This document shows, piece by piece, positions 24,301-34,200 of a DNA stretch of 64,000 bases. The stretch comes from Macrothele yani (lineage: Eukaryota > Arthropoda > Arachnida > Araneae > Macrothelidae). Within the stretch, counting starts at the first letter, position 1, and each line of letters starts with the position of its first letter. Made by a program: the position numbers and the translations under genes. Location: the NCBI GenBank assembly GCA_039090855.1, contig CM077011.1:136650749-136714748 (forward strand), written 5' to 3'. Below the pieces are notes generated by a model. The model did no database searches and was not told the DNA's origin. It saw nothing but the letters and a program-made list of their open reading frames with translations.

Positions 24301-25876
24301 GATAAGGGAAGAAGGAAATTCCCGAAAACAGAAGTGACGAAGTTGGAAAATTTGTAAAAATTGATGCATGGTGTTCAAAAGTATTAATATTCCCTAAGTT
24401 ACACCATTTATCTGAATTAGTTGAAGCTTTGATATCATGCGCTCATGGTTCTCAGGCTGATGGTTGTTTTCAGAGGGCACAAAAATCAAGAAAAGAAAGA
24501 AAAGCGACAATGAAAAAGTAGGGAGAGAATGATAGCAGCAGAAAGAAAAATTAAATAATCGATGCTGTGCAGTTGCAGAGTCAACAAAAGACAGACTAAC
24601 AGTAGTCTGCATTCTTGCTGTCTGTTTTGATTTTTCACCAGTTAAAATGTACAGTCCCCCTCCCCCTTCCTTGGTCTCATCTTGTCTTAAACTGCAATTT
24701 TAGAGCCAGTATAATCATATGGTAAGTGGAGGTTCGTGCGCTGCGCATTCACTTGCTTGGATTTCCTGTCTGTCTGGCATTGTGAAATTCTGAACACATC
24801 TTACTGATTTTTACTGGTGGAAGTTTCGAACTTGTTTGTTGTAACATTTTGTTGGAATACATATTTGTTTTTTACAAAGAGATGGATCGTTTCATAAAAT
24901 AGAGTATGTATGCCACGCCATACTAGTTATTAGTAACAAGGCTATTTCCAATGTTGGCAGGTATAGACTTTTTTTTTTTTTTTTTTTTTTAATATCATGG
25001 TCTGAGACATGCCGTGGATTATGCGAAGGAAGAAATTGTTTTTCTCAGAATTTCCCGATCTATGAATCATATGCTGCTGGGGATTGCAAGTAGGATTTTT
25101 TTTTTTCACAGCCTTTGGATTACATGCCCTTGCGGACCTCATGAAGGAAAACAAAATATGGTACTTTGAATTAATATGTACAAAATATGACATCCACAAG
25201 TAGTATTTTAATAAAATCAAAATCTGAAATTTTAATTTTTTTGAGATCTACTGAAAGAATGGAAAAAGAAATTTGTGAAGCAAATTGAAACTTTATTTTG
25301 CAATAAGTGGTTTGGATAAAAAGAAAAAAAAATTGACAACAAATATGGTTTACCACTTTTTGTTCCAGCGTCATAACCAAACATGTTTTTGTTCATGTGT
25401 TATTGATTTCGTTTCACGTGGCGCCTAAATTTTGGAGCTGGCTCCTAGATCTAGAACATATTTGTCGAGCCCTGGGAATGAGACACCGTGAGAAACTACA
25501 TCGAAGACGAGCACGTGCCTGAGGATCAGCCGATATTCACGTGTCTCGGACTGGGAAAACCGTTTTGAACAACAGTGCTTGGTCACAGCTTGGTGACCAT
25601 GCACTGTTGTTACATTGCAAGCATTTACATCATGGTGGTGACGAATCGTAGTTTTGTCAGTCGAACCACCATAACATCGATGTTAAATTTACACCGGTTT
25701 TTCGATGTATCAATACATTGCAGAGGCCTAGTGGGGATAAAAGTTGGACAAAATAGTTGATCACTTGGGGGGAAAATCTACTCGCCATCATTGGCTACTA
25801 TACTAAAAAATTTACAAGCCACTAAAAAATATCTGGTCGCCATTTGTCGGCTGGCGACCAACATTCGCGAGGCCTG
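21391..25876. mobile_element. hAT-like element, second layer
   Basis: The left end starts CAGCCTTTGC and the right end finishes GAGGCCTG. Subterminal text on both sides repeats TGGC/TAGCCA and AAATTTTTACTAGCC-like motifs in inverted form. Flanking octamers TTAGTAAG and ATAGTTAG match at 6 of 8 bases, so the duplication is worn or the exact ends are off by a base or two. Its own sequence (about 1.5 kb to the left of the inner hAT) has no recognised transposase. Confidence 0.5.
22845..25474. mobile_element. large non-autonomous hAT (8-bp duplication GGAATGAG)
   Basis: Ends CAGGGCTCGACAAAT and ATTTGTCGAGCCCTG form a perfect 15-bp inverted repeat, with GGAATGAG duplicated exactly (22837-22844, 25475-25482). 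GGCGCC and GCGCCTAA motifs repeat just inside both ends. Of 2.6 kb nothing reads as a complete transposase; a short start MDRFIK then stop near 24882 may be a remnant first exon. Units of about 130-190 bp (TTTTTGCATTT...CGGAAGT...GGAATTCC) repeat in degenerate form at about 23930-24360. A second copy lies inverted at 52877-55257. Confidence 0.92.
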
Positions 25877-25931
25877 ATAGTTAGGGGCTGTAAGTGCAGT
25901 ATATAATACACATTTATTATCATCATCATTG

Positions 25932-27695
25932 TCAACCATTATCAATCCACTGCTGGACGAAGGTCTCCCCAAGTTTCCTCCACAACGGTCTGTCTTGTGC
26001 CAGTCTCCATGTCACTTCAGCATACTTTCGAATTTCATCCACCCATCTTCCATGTGGTCTTCTTCTGGGTCTTTTCCTGTCCCTTGGAATCCAATCTAAA
26101 ATTTCGGCTGTCCATCGATGGTCTGTTCTTCTGGCAGTATGTCCAGCCCATTGCCATTTCAGGGATTTAACTCTGATCATGATGTCTTCCACTCTTGTCA
26201 TTTTTCGGATCCACGTGTTCCTCTTCTTATCTCTCCTGGTTACACCAAGCATGCACCTCTCCATGCTACTTTGAGTTGTCTGCAGCCTTTGTATGCCTCT
26301 TTTAGCTAAGGTCCACGTCTCTGCACCATACGTAAGCACTGGAAGGATGCATTGATCAAACACTTTTCTTTTAAGACATAATGGCATATTGCTCTTGAAA
26401 ATTATGCTGTTTCTTCCAAAAGCTCTCCAGGCAAGTTTTGTACGACGATTAATTTCTTCACCAATGTGACCCTCACTTGATATCTGCTGTCCAAGATAAA
26501 CGTACGTGTCTGTTATCTCCAGCTTTTCTCCATCAATCGATAAATCTTCATTTCTTGTAAAAGCATTGAACATCACTTTTGTCTTCTGAAAGTTCATTTT
26601 TAATCCCACTTCTTTACTCTTGTCAGCAAGTTCTTGGATCATACTCTGCAGCTCTGATGGGGTAGTTGCAAAAATGACTACGTCATCAGCAAAACGAAGG
26701 TGGGTTAGATAATCTCCATTAATCTTTATCCCCTTGTTTTCCCAGCTCAGCGACTGAAAAACACCCTCCAATGTGGCATTAAAGAGCTTCGGAGATATGG
26801 TGTCACCTTGTCTCACTCCTTTTTCAATTTTTATGTGTGTTGTATTTTCAAATAGCAGAATCTTTGCACTTGCATTTTCATAGATGTTATTAATAATATT
26901 AATGTATGCATCTTCAATACCGCAGGATTTCAGAGCCATTGCAACTGCTGATGGTTTCACCGAATAAAAGGCTTTTTCATAATCGATAAAAGCCATGCAC
27001 AATGGAAGTTCATATTCCCTCGCTCTTTCAATTAGTTCTCTCAGTACGTGGATATGATCTATTGTGCTGTAGCCACTCCTGAATCCAGCTTGTTCTCTCG
27101 GTTGAGCCTTGTCCAGTGTTACCTTCAAGCGGTGTGAAAGAACTTTAGTGAAGATTTTATAAACCACTGATAGGAGGCTGATAGGTCTGTAGTTCCTGAG
27201 ATCCTCAATGTCACCTTTTTTATGTAGCAAGATCATTATAGCGTTGTTCCAATCCTCAGGAATTTTCCCTTCATTAAGGCATCGAGTGAAAATTTGGGCG
27301 AGTACTGTTTCGATTTCTCCACTTGCTTCTTGTATGATGTCTACAGTAATTCCATCTTCTCCTGGAGCTTTTCCCCGCTTCATGTTCTTGATTGCATGTG
27401 CAACTTCTGCTGGAAGGACTGGAAGAACTCTGGTACCTTTCATGATGCCTGGAGTACATGTATCATCCCTTTCATATAATTTGGTGTAGAAATCTTTCAC
27501 TCTTGTCAAAATTTCGCCTCTATTTCTTGTTACAGAACCATCTTCTTTTCTCAGTGCCATAATCTGTTTTTTTCCCTTACTGAGATGTCCCTTTGCTATC
27601 TTTAGGCTTTGGTTGTTTTCAATTGCTTTCCTTACTAGTTCACAGTTGAATTTCCTTACGTCTTCAGTGATACTTTTTTTCGTACTGTCTTGCAT
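25932..27695 (-). CDS. RTE reverse transcriptase part (587 codons)
   Basis: Copies the element RNA into DNA at the nicked target. Motifs in order: NYRPISLLSVVYKIF (residues 168-182), QAGFRSGYST (202-211), FIDYEKAF (236-243, motif A with Asp 238), GVRQGDTISPKLFNAT (293-308) and LRFADDVVIF (333-342, catalytic FADD), then a C-terminal part with LTYGAETWTL and WAGHTARRTDHRW. No stop interrupts 587 codons. The true protein would continue upstream into the endonuclease: an extra base in an A-run (T-run 27674-27680 on the plus strand) shifts the frame just before this Met, compensating the other indel. Motif A reads YEKAFYSV where the other copy has YEKAFDSV. Confidence 0.92.
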   Translation of the reverse strand: MQDSTKKSITEDVRKFNCELVRKAIENNQSLKIAKGHLSKGKKQIMALRKEDGSVTRNRGEILTRVKDFYTKLYERDDTCTPGIMKGTRVLPVLPAEVAHAIKNMKRGKAPGEDGITVDIIQEASGEIETVLAQIFTRCLNEGKIPEDWNNAIMILLHKKGDIEDLRNYRPISLLSVVYKIFTKVLSHRLKVTLDKAQPREQAGFRSGYSTIDHIHVLRELIERAREYELPLCMAFIDYEKAFYSVKPSAVAMALKSCGIEDAYINIINNIYENASAKILLFENTTHIKIEKGVRQGDTISPKLFNATLEGVFQSLSWENKGIKINGDYLTHLRFADDVVIFATTPSELQSMIQELADKSKEVGLKMNFQKTKVMFNAFTRNEDLSIDGEKLEITDTYVYLGQQISSEGHIGEEINRRTKLAWRAFGRNSIIFKSNMPLCLKRKVFDQCILPVLTYGAETWTLAKRGIQRLQTTQSSMERCMLGVTRRDKKRNTWIRKMTRVEDIMIRVKSLKWQWAGHTARRTDHRWTAEILDWIPRDRKRPRRRPHGRWVDEIRKYAEVTWRLAQDRPLWRKLGETFVQQWIDNG

Positions 27696-27744
27696 AGCTC
27701 TATATATTCCACTTTGGAAGTCACATCTTCTTTAGTTGTCCTCA

Positions 27745-28884
27745 TCACTCTTCTTTTTGCATCAACATTTTGGTTTTTCCTGATAATTTGTTCACATGCA
27801 ACTTGTTCTTAGACCCAGCTAATTTTGTTGCTGTTTCCATAAGAGCTTTGGTTACTTTTCTGTTAACTTCAGAAATATCCACTTCTTCCGATGTTAGGCC
27901 TTCTAAAGCAGAGAATCTGTTCTTCAGTTCCAATTTGAAGGTATTATGGTGTTTTTTAAGGTTGGTTATGTCAATAGATTTTGTTTGTCTTATGAGCTTG
28001 CTACGTTCGAGTTTAGTGTTGAGGTGCATCTTACATCTCACCAATCTATGGTCACTGCCTGTGTTGAACTTGTTTAGCACACTGCAGTCTTCTATGACGA
28101 ATTTTTTGTTACACATAATAAAATCAATTTCACTTGTCGTCCCATTTGGATGTCTCCATGTCCATTTCCTGTGTGGCTTTTTCTTGAAAAAGGAGTTCAA
28201 GATGAAAAACCCTTCTGCCTCTGCAAACTCTACGAGAGTATTTCCACGCTGGTTTCTGTTGCTGTGACCGAATTTACCTACTGAAGTTTCATTCTGTTGC
28301 CGTTGCCCTATTTTTGCATTGAAATCTCCCATAATTATCTTCAAGTGCTGCTTACCTTTATTATTTAGATCACGAATTTCCTCATAAAATTCTTCAATTT
28401 CTTCTTCAGGATGACTTGTGGTGGGTGCATAAGTTTGAATAATCGGAGCCTGGTATCTTCTCGAGAGTTGGATAACGAGTCGTGCAGCTCTGTCAGAGGA
28501 ACTTTCAACTTCTACAACTTTATCCTTCAGTTTCTTGTTTATTATAAATCCAACACCACTAGTTCTTCCGGTATCTGTCCCACGATAGTAGAAGAGATGT
28601 CCACTTTTCAGTTCAATGAGATCTTCTCCTTTTCTCCTTACCTCACTTAGCCCGACAATGTCCCACTTGATCCTTTGTAGTTCCTCTTCCAATTCAAGAA
28701 GCCTTGAATCAGAAGATAGGGAGCGTCCGTTATATGTAGCCAAGGTCAGCATCAGATGGCAGCCTAGTCCGGTCCTCCGGGGATTCTTAGCACCCTCTGC
28801 CTTCATGTCGCACTGGCCGCTGCCTTGGCCAGGTACATTCCAGCTGCTGGAGACTGAGGGCCAAGATTTAAGTTGTGGAGTCAT
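27745..28884 (-). CDS. RTE endonuclease part (379 codons)
   Basis: Apurinic-type endonuclease that nicks the target site for target-primed reverse transcription. Visible motifs: LATYNGRSL (residues 48-56), LSEVRRKGE (79-87, Glu as metal ligand), TYAPTT (151-156), MGDFNAKIG (185-192, Asp and Asn), WTWRHPNGTTSEIDF (241-255) and GSDHRLV (276-282, the Ser-Asp-His signature). All expected catalytic residues are present. The frame ends early at MLMQKEE; a missing A in an A-run (T-run at 27754-27758 on the plus strand) separates it from the linker that is open in the other copy. In the intact family this is the first domain of one polyprotein with the reverse transcriptase. The start is the first Met, about 210 bp into the element. 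Confidence 0.9.
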   Translation of the reverse strand: MTPQLKSWPSVSSSWNVPGQGSGQCDMKAEGAKNPRRTGLGCHLMLTLATYNGRSLSSDSRLLELEEELQRIKWDIVGLSEVRRKGEDLIELKSGHLFYYRGTDTGRTSGVGFIINKKLKDKVVEVESSSDRAARLVIQLSRRYQAPIIQTYAPTTSHPEEEIEEFYEEIRDLNNKGKQHLKIIMGDFNAKIGQRQQNETSVGKFGHSNRNQRGNTLVEFAEAEGFFILNSFFKKKPHRKWTWRHPNGTTSEIDFIMCNKKFVIEDCSVLNKFNTGSDHRLVRCKMHLNTKLERSKLIRQTKSIDITNLKKHHNTFKLELKNRFSALEGLTSEEVDISEVNRKVTKALMETATKLAGSKNKLHVNKLSGKTKMLMQKEE

Positions 28885-29383
28885 TTTGGAGGGGTTTGGC
28901 CATAACTCACCACGCTGGCCAAGCGGGTTGGTGAGTGTGGGATAGCATTTCCTCTAATCCTGATGGTATAGTTATACCGCTATTGGCGGTCGTCAGAGCC
29001 CCTTTAGTGGGAACAAGATGTACCACAAGAAGGCGGGGTTGACATTTGTCAAGGAGAGGCTGTGATGTTACGCATCACCTGACCTTACATCCCACATTTA
29101 TTATATTTATATTATATATATTTATTATATATTAGTATATAATACATATTTATTACATATTTATATTGAGTGGAGCCCACTTCTGATTTTTAGCTGTTTT
29201 TGTAGCATAGATGTCATTCTAAAACAAAAAATAAGGTGATTGGTAAGGCGTCTGTGGGCCGCAGGGTGCAGACTCCTGTTTTAAGGCAACACTGAAAATT
29301 AATTTACAAAAGTTTGTGGCATAACTTTAAAAATAACACCAAGAATTTCTTCACTTTAAAAACAGAAAGACTGGAAAAGTTAC

Positions 29384-29565
29384 CTGATTTATTTACTCTG
29401 TTAAACACTGTTTCTACATCTTTTTTTGAGATATTTCCATATCGTTTAGCATCAGAGTCAATTTTTGATAGAATCTGGTCAATAAATTCATCTGCTGAAA
29501 GAGATTCAGCAGCCATAACTTGTTCTTCACCATTTTCATACTTAGGAGCAACAGTAGCCAAAGTC
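29384..29565 (-). CDS. probable host-gene exon, product unknown
   Basis: A minus-strand open stretch is bounded by a good acceptor (T-rich (TTTA)n tract, then TTTTTAG before 29565) and a donor (CAG then GTAACT after 29384). It is 182 nt long: 1 nt completing a codon, 60 codons and 1 nt left over. The peptide is charged and soluble-looking, with LSADEFIDQILSKIDSDAKR and then GNISKKDVETVFNRV. It is not transposase- or retroelement-like. The last segment faintly recalls the N-terminal region of LRPPRC/bicoid-stability-factor proteins, but that is a guess. Phase fits the 19-nt candidate exon at 30882-30900. Confidence 0.6.
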
Positions 29566-29715
29566 CTAAAAAGTAAATAAATAAATAAATAAATAAATAC
29601 ACAGGGCAGACCAAAAAAATTGCCCTATTAATAAAAAATAGCTGCACCACTTAAGAGACATAAGATTTGCATATTTGAAAGGCAAAAGCATCTGAAGTTT
29701 ATGATACAAACAAAT

Positions 29716-30760
29716 ACACTCCTATATATAAATTTTGAGGTTACTCACCTTTATTCCATAAATCATTTAGGAGGTTTTCGCCTCTACACATTTCCAACAC
29801 GTATTTTTCTTATTTAAAAAAAAAATCATTTTCAACTCACACAAACATCACTCCCCCTCCCTCTCTTCCCTATGACCAAATTCAGATTCAAAATAATCCA
29901 CCACAAATATACGCAATTGAACTCCCTAAAACACTTTAATCTAATTAAAACATCAATAAATAAAAACCTATTTACACATTTCCTAAAACATCAAAGTTAA
30001 AAGCTGTAGCTCAAAATTATTTACAATTGCACATCAGTGCCAAATTAAAATAAACCCAAAAAACTTTACACAACCATTATATCCAACGCTGACGAACCTG
30101 TCTCCCCTCAGAAACAAATAATGGGTCATCTGATAGATGGCGCCACTGCGCCTGAACGGCGTAGAACGTAAAATTGAGACAATGCCGCGCAGGCACTGGA
30201 ACATTCGCTATGTTTCGTGGATGGTGACGGGTGGTACATCTGTTGCGTCCACTCCTTGAAAATGGCCAGGGCGGTGGTTGAAAGTGCTTGGTTGTCATGC
30301 TTGTTTCTGAAGTTTTTCGGGTTTATTTTAATTGGGCACTGATGTGCAATTGTAAATAATTTTGGGCTACAGCTTTTAACTTTGACGTTTTAGGAAATGT
30401 GTAAATAGGTTTTTATTGATTGATGTTTTAATTAGATTAAAGTATTTTAGGGAGTTCAATTGCGTATATTTGTGGTGGATTATTTTGAATCTGAATTTGG
30501 TCATAGGGAAGAGAGGGAGGAGAAGTGATGTTTGTGTGAGTTGAAAATGATTTTTTTTTTTTTTTTTTTTTGTTGCGGCCTGGAACCACGATGTAAATAA
30601 GAAAAATATGTGTTGGAAATGTGTAGAGGCGAAAACCTCCTAAATGATTTAGGGAATAAAGGTGAGTAACCTCAAAATTTATATTGTCTAAATAGCACGT
30701 GAATAATTAAGCAGCTTGATGACATTTGCAATGCTGTATGAATATATGACACTCCTATAT
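29716..30760. mobile_element. fold-back element with about 355-bp inverted arms
   Basis: The left arm (about 29727-30075) and right arm (about 30300-30690) are near-identical inverted copies; landmarks are ATTTTGAGGTTACTCACC, TTTTCGCCTCTACACATTTCC and GCAATTGAACTCCCTAAAA. The centre (30076-30299) is more GC-rich (GATGGCGCCACTGCGC). The 12-bp sequence ACACTCCTATAT occurs at 29716-29727 and again at 30749-30760, a possible target duplication, though about 60 bp lie between the right arm and the right copy. It sits in the intron between two candidate exons. Confidence 0.75.
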
Positions 30761-30881
30761 GTGAGCATCCTTAGTTGCACAGAGGATGACTAACCTGCAT
30801 ACAATTTCTCGCCATGTACATTGTAATAAACCCACATAAACAACTAGAGTTGCGTTTGTTTCGGTCCTTTAAATCACTCAC

Positions 30882-30900
30882 CTTTGTTCTGTATCATACT
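30882..30900 (-). CDS. candidate 19-nt micro-exon of the host gene
   Basis: On the minus strand AGTATGATACAGAACAAAG is preceded by CTGACATAGCTTTCAG (acceptor with an upstream CTGAC branch-like site) and followed by GTGAGT, a strong donor. With 1 nt from the exon at 36039-36116 it reads E-Y-D-T-E-Q and leaves 2 nt, which the exon at 29384-29565 completes with 1 nt. Both junction phases fit. Such a short exon is easily a coincidence and needs transcript support. Confidence 0.35.
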
Positions 30901-31208
30901 CTGAAAGCTATGTCAGGCATGAGGTCCTAAGTGAATAAGCATCAACCAGGTTATATACCTTGGTAATGAAGCCTTTTGATTTTGAAAATGGTCACTGAAA
31001 ATTCGACTTAGTGTATGTTAGAGCTGAGTTCGGGCTAAATTTTTGGAGCCCGAGCCTGTGGTATATCAGCCTAAGTCCACCCGAGCCCGGATTTTATATT
31101 TCAAGATAGAGCCCGGGCCCGAAAACTGGCTAACTGTTCAACCATTAATAAAAAAACATCTCCTTTTCCACACTTCCACTCTCTCCTCCTCCTGCAATTA
31201 ACCAATGT

Positions 31209-34200
31209 CAGGGATCATAGCATACTTCTGGAAAATTTTAGGTAGGAATTTTAGGACTTTTTAGAAAAATTTTAGGAAAATTTTAGGAGTGTATTTCAAT
31301 AAAAACTAGATGTATATTTCTATACATCTAGTAAAACAACTTTGTATACATTGTAAAGAGTTTGCTTCACACCCTTCAACCATACATACTGATAGACTGC
31401 GCACGACATCAAAATTTCTGGCTCCAACATAAAATCACATGACAACAGTCAAAAAGATGGGTTACACCTGCTGTGCTTATGGTTGCTCTGAGCGATATAG
31501 TAAAGAAAGTTCTATGATTTTTCATGGGTAAGAAACGAATTAAATACCTAAGTCAATAAAGTTCAATTACTTAACCAGAAACTTGCAGCTATTGATATAA
31601 AAATATAGTAACTTAAGAAAAAAAAAATGGAATGCATGTTCCAAATTCTTCGCAAATGTTCATCACATTATAAATCACAAAATGTAAACAACCCGATCAT
31701 GCATGTATATAGCTCATAAGTAAACTTACCTGAAGATTTTTCATTATATATGAGGCGCATTGACATAATACACCGAAAACACTGAAGTTCTGCAGCGTAA
31801 ATTAGTAATCATAACAACAGCATTTTTACACGAAATTTGGAGTCTGATGATGACGTGCCCAATGTTTGAGCCATGGCGGCTTTGATGCAGCTATTGCCAA
31901 TGCGCAGTCCATTAGTATATATGGTCGAAGTTTACACCCAAATGTTTTGCATAACGTCTAATGTCTAAAGTTTAAGTATGATTTACTTCTAATGTTCAGT
32001 TCTTATCTTTTCAAGTGTTATTATCATATTCAAGTATATTTACCACATTCAAGTTTCACTTTGAACATTAATATGCTGTTGAACCAGAAGCAATTCACGA
32101 TTTTCACAGTAAAGTTTTCAGGTTTCACATTAAATTATAATATCCTAAAAAGGTAATTGAAAACCAAGAACTATGTACAATTGTTCACTGAATTACTTTT
32201 TTCATATTATTGTTTTAACCTTTTCCTGATTAGCCTATCTTTTTCTGCTTCCACCACAACTAATTTACTTTCAGTTTTCTTTATTTCAGCTGAACCTTGT
32301 ATGATCAAGTTAGAGGCAACTGCTATTTCAACAGTATTTTGTTTTTCTACAGCTTTTCTCATTCTTTCTGTTCCCTCTTGAATTACTGCTAGGGAGGCTT
32401 CTTTATCTTTTAAGCCTATTTATTTCTGCATCATTTCCTTTTATTTTGTCATCAAACTCAGCTTTTCTTTTTTTCTCCAGCTGCTTTTCCTTATTTTCCT
32501 TCTCTTTCTGCTTCCTTTCTTTTACCTTTTTTGATTCTTCTTCCTTCAGCTTATCAACATATTCTTTATAAAATTTATGTGAATCACGAACACTATTTAA
32601 CAAATTTCTTGTTATGGGAACTTTACTTACACATTCATAGTGTTTAATGGCCCCTTTAACTATTCTTAATGATGTTATAGTTGAGTCTTTTAAGTTAGCC
32701 TTGTCCTTCCTAAACAGAGTAGTGTTAACCAAAAATCCCCTTTCTGCATCAGCATTACCATGAAGTAAAACTAATATTGACTTGATGAGTTTAGCAAGAT
32801 TTGAGTATTTTTCTTTTCCGCTAGAGTCTTTAATACTAAATATATTACGCCAGTAATGCTCAATCCGCACTGGAATATGCCCTTCCTCTGAAAATTTCAC
32901 TAGTTCATCTAGAGTTGGCTTATCGCAATTTAAAAGTTTCCACTCTTCTCTTACTCTATCATTATTTCCGAATGTCCTTCAGTGACTAAAAGTTGAGTTG
33001 ACTCTTTCTTTGGTTCTTTTCCCTTTAAAACTTCTATGTCTCTTAGCTTTTGATTGCAGAATGGCAAATTTGACTTTAAATATTTTGTGGTTGCAATTAG
33101 TGATGATCTTACATCTAAGAGAAATAATTTCTGCCTGGTCTCCTGAACATTCCTGAGGAGATTTTTGTCTTCATACCAACTTCTAACTCCCCTAGTTTTT
33201 TCCATGAATTTTTGTTTTCAAAATCTACATTCTTTAGGTCTTCTCCAAATTTCCCTGCAATAACATCATCTTGGATAAACTGAGCCATAACATTCCTCAT
33301 TAAAGTATTCAAATCAGAATATAATTGGTGTATTTTTGCTTCTTCACTCTGATAACATAATGAAAACTTTTCAAAATTTTGGTGTGAAAATGAAATTAAT
33401 GCTAAATAGCAAGGAGTTAGCTCATTTTCAGGAAACAGTGAATTCTTTTATACCTTGCCGAATTGCGTAGTTGTTTTTCAAAAAAAATTTGAGATGGCAA
33501 GAAGTTTAAAAAATATTCTGTAATATTTAGCCATTGATCCAAGAGCCTCTGGGCTACAGAACCAACGGTTAACCATCTGTTGGTGACATGACGCAAAAGA
33601 AATTTGGCTGTGACCAATGTTATATCCTGGACAGATTTATAATCCTCTCGTCTTGCAGCACTACTCTTTAAAAAGTAATGCATATCAGTAGCAAATTCGT
33701 CAAAATCTATATTTAAGCTTGTCAAAAAAATTTTAAATGCATTACTAACAACATGCAGGTTGCAAAAACCTAGTTCCAAAGATTTCTGGCCTGTTTCTTG
33801 TTTTACAACATCATTGAATTTGCGTAAAAAGCACTTATTTACATTTGGGCTGTCCATGGATACACAAATAATTCTGTTCAACGAAATATTGAAGGATGAT
33901 AACACATCAAGAATTTCTTTTAGCAAAATATCTGCTGTTATATGACCCAGAAAAACGCTTGTTAGGTATTGGCAAGAAACTGAATTTATTTCTGAAGACC
34001 AGTACCTGAGATACACATCCAACTGCCATTTCACTTGTGTATTTGTAGTTTCATCAAATGCTATAGTAACCTTTCCTGGGCTACTAGATGCAATGTCTTT
34101 TTTCAAATCCTCTTCAAAATATTTTGACAATCCATGTGATATCACATAAGCAACTTTTTTTCTTTAAGTTGCATTTTGGCTGCAATAGCAGAATCAGGAA

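Larger units (their letters stand above)
25921..29092 (-). mobile_element. full-length RTE retrotransposon, nearly intact
   Basis: Flanked by an exact 12-bp direct repeat CACATTTATTAT (25909-25920 and 29093-29104). On the minus strand it runs from a leader of about 210 bp through endonuclease and reverse transcriptase to a (TGATGA)-type tail (CATCATCATT on the plus strand at 25921), which is typical of RTE. It was inserted into the short hAT at 21332-29278. The length is 3,172 bp with no 5' truncation relative to the other copy. Confidence 0.95.
21332..29278. mobile_element. short hAT (8-bp duplication TTTTAAGG) split by later insertions
   Basis: Ends CAGGAATCGGCAATCTGTTGG and, inverted on the right, CAGGAGTCTGCACCCTGCGG are of the common hAT type. 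TTTTAAGG flanks both ends exactly (21324-21331 and 29279-29286). After removing the hAT pair at 21391-25876 and the RTE at 25921-29092, only about 280 bp of its own sequence remain (21332-21390, 25877-25920, 29105-29278), including an AT-rich stretch. It is a non-autonomous element and the oldest layer here. Confidence 0.85.
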
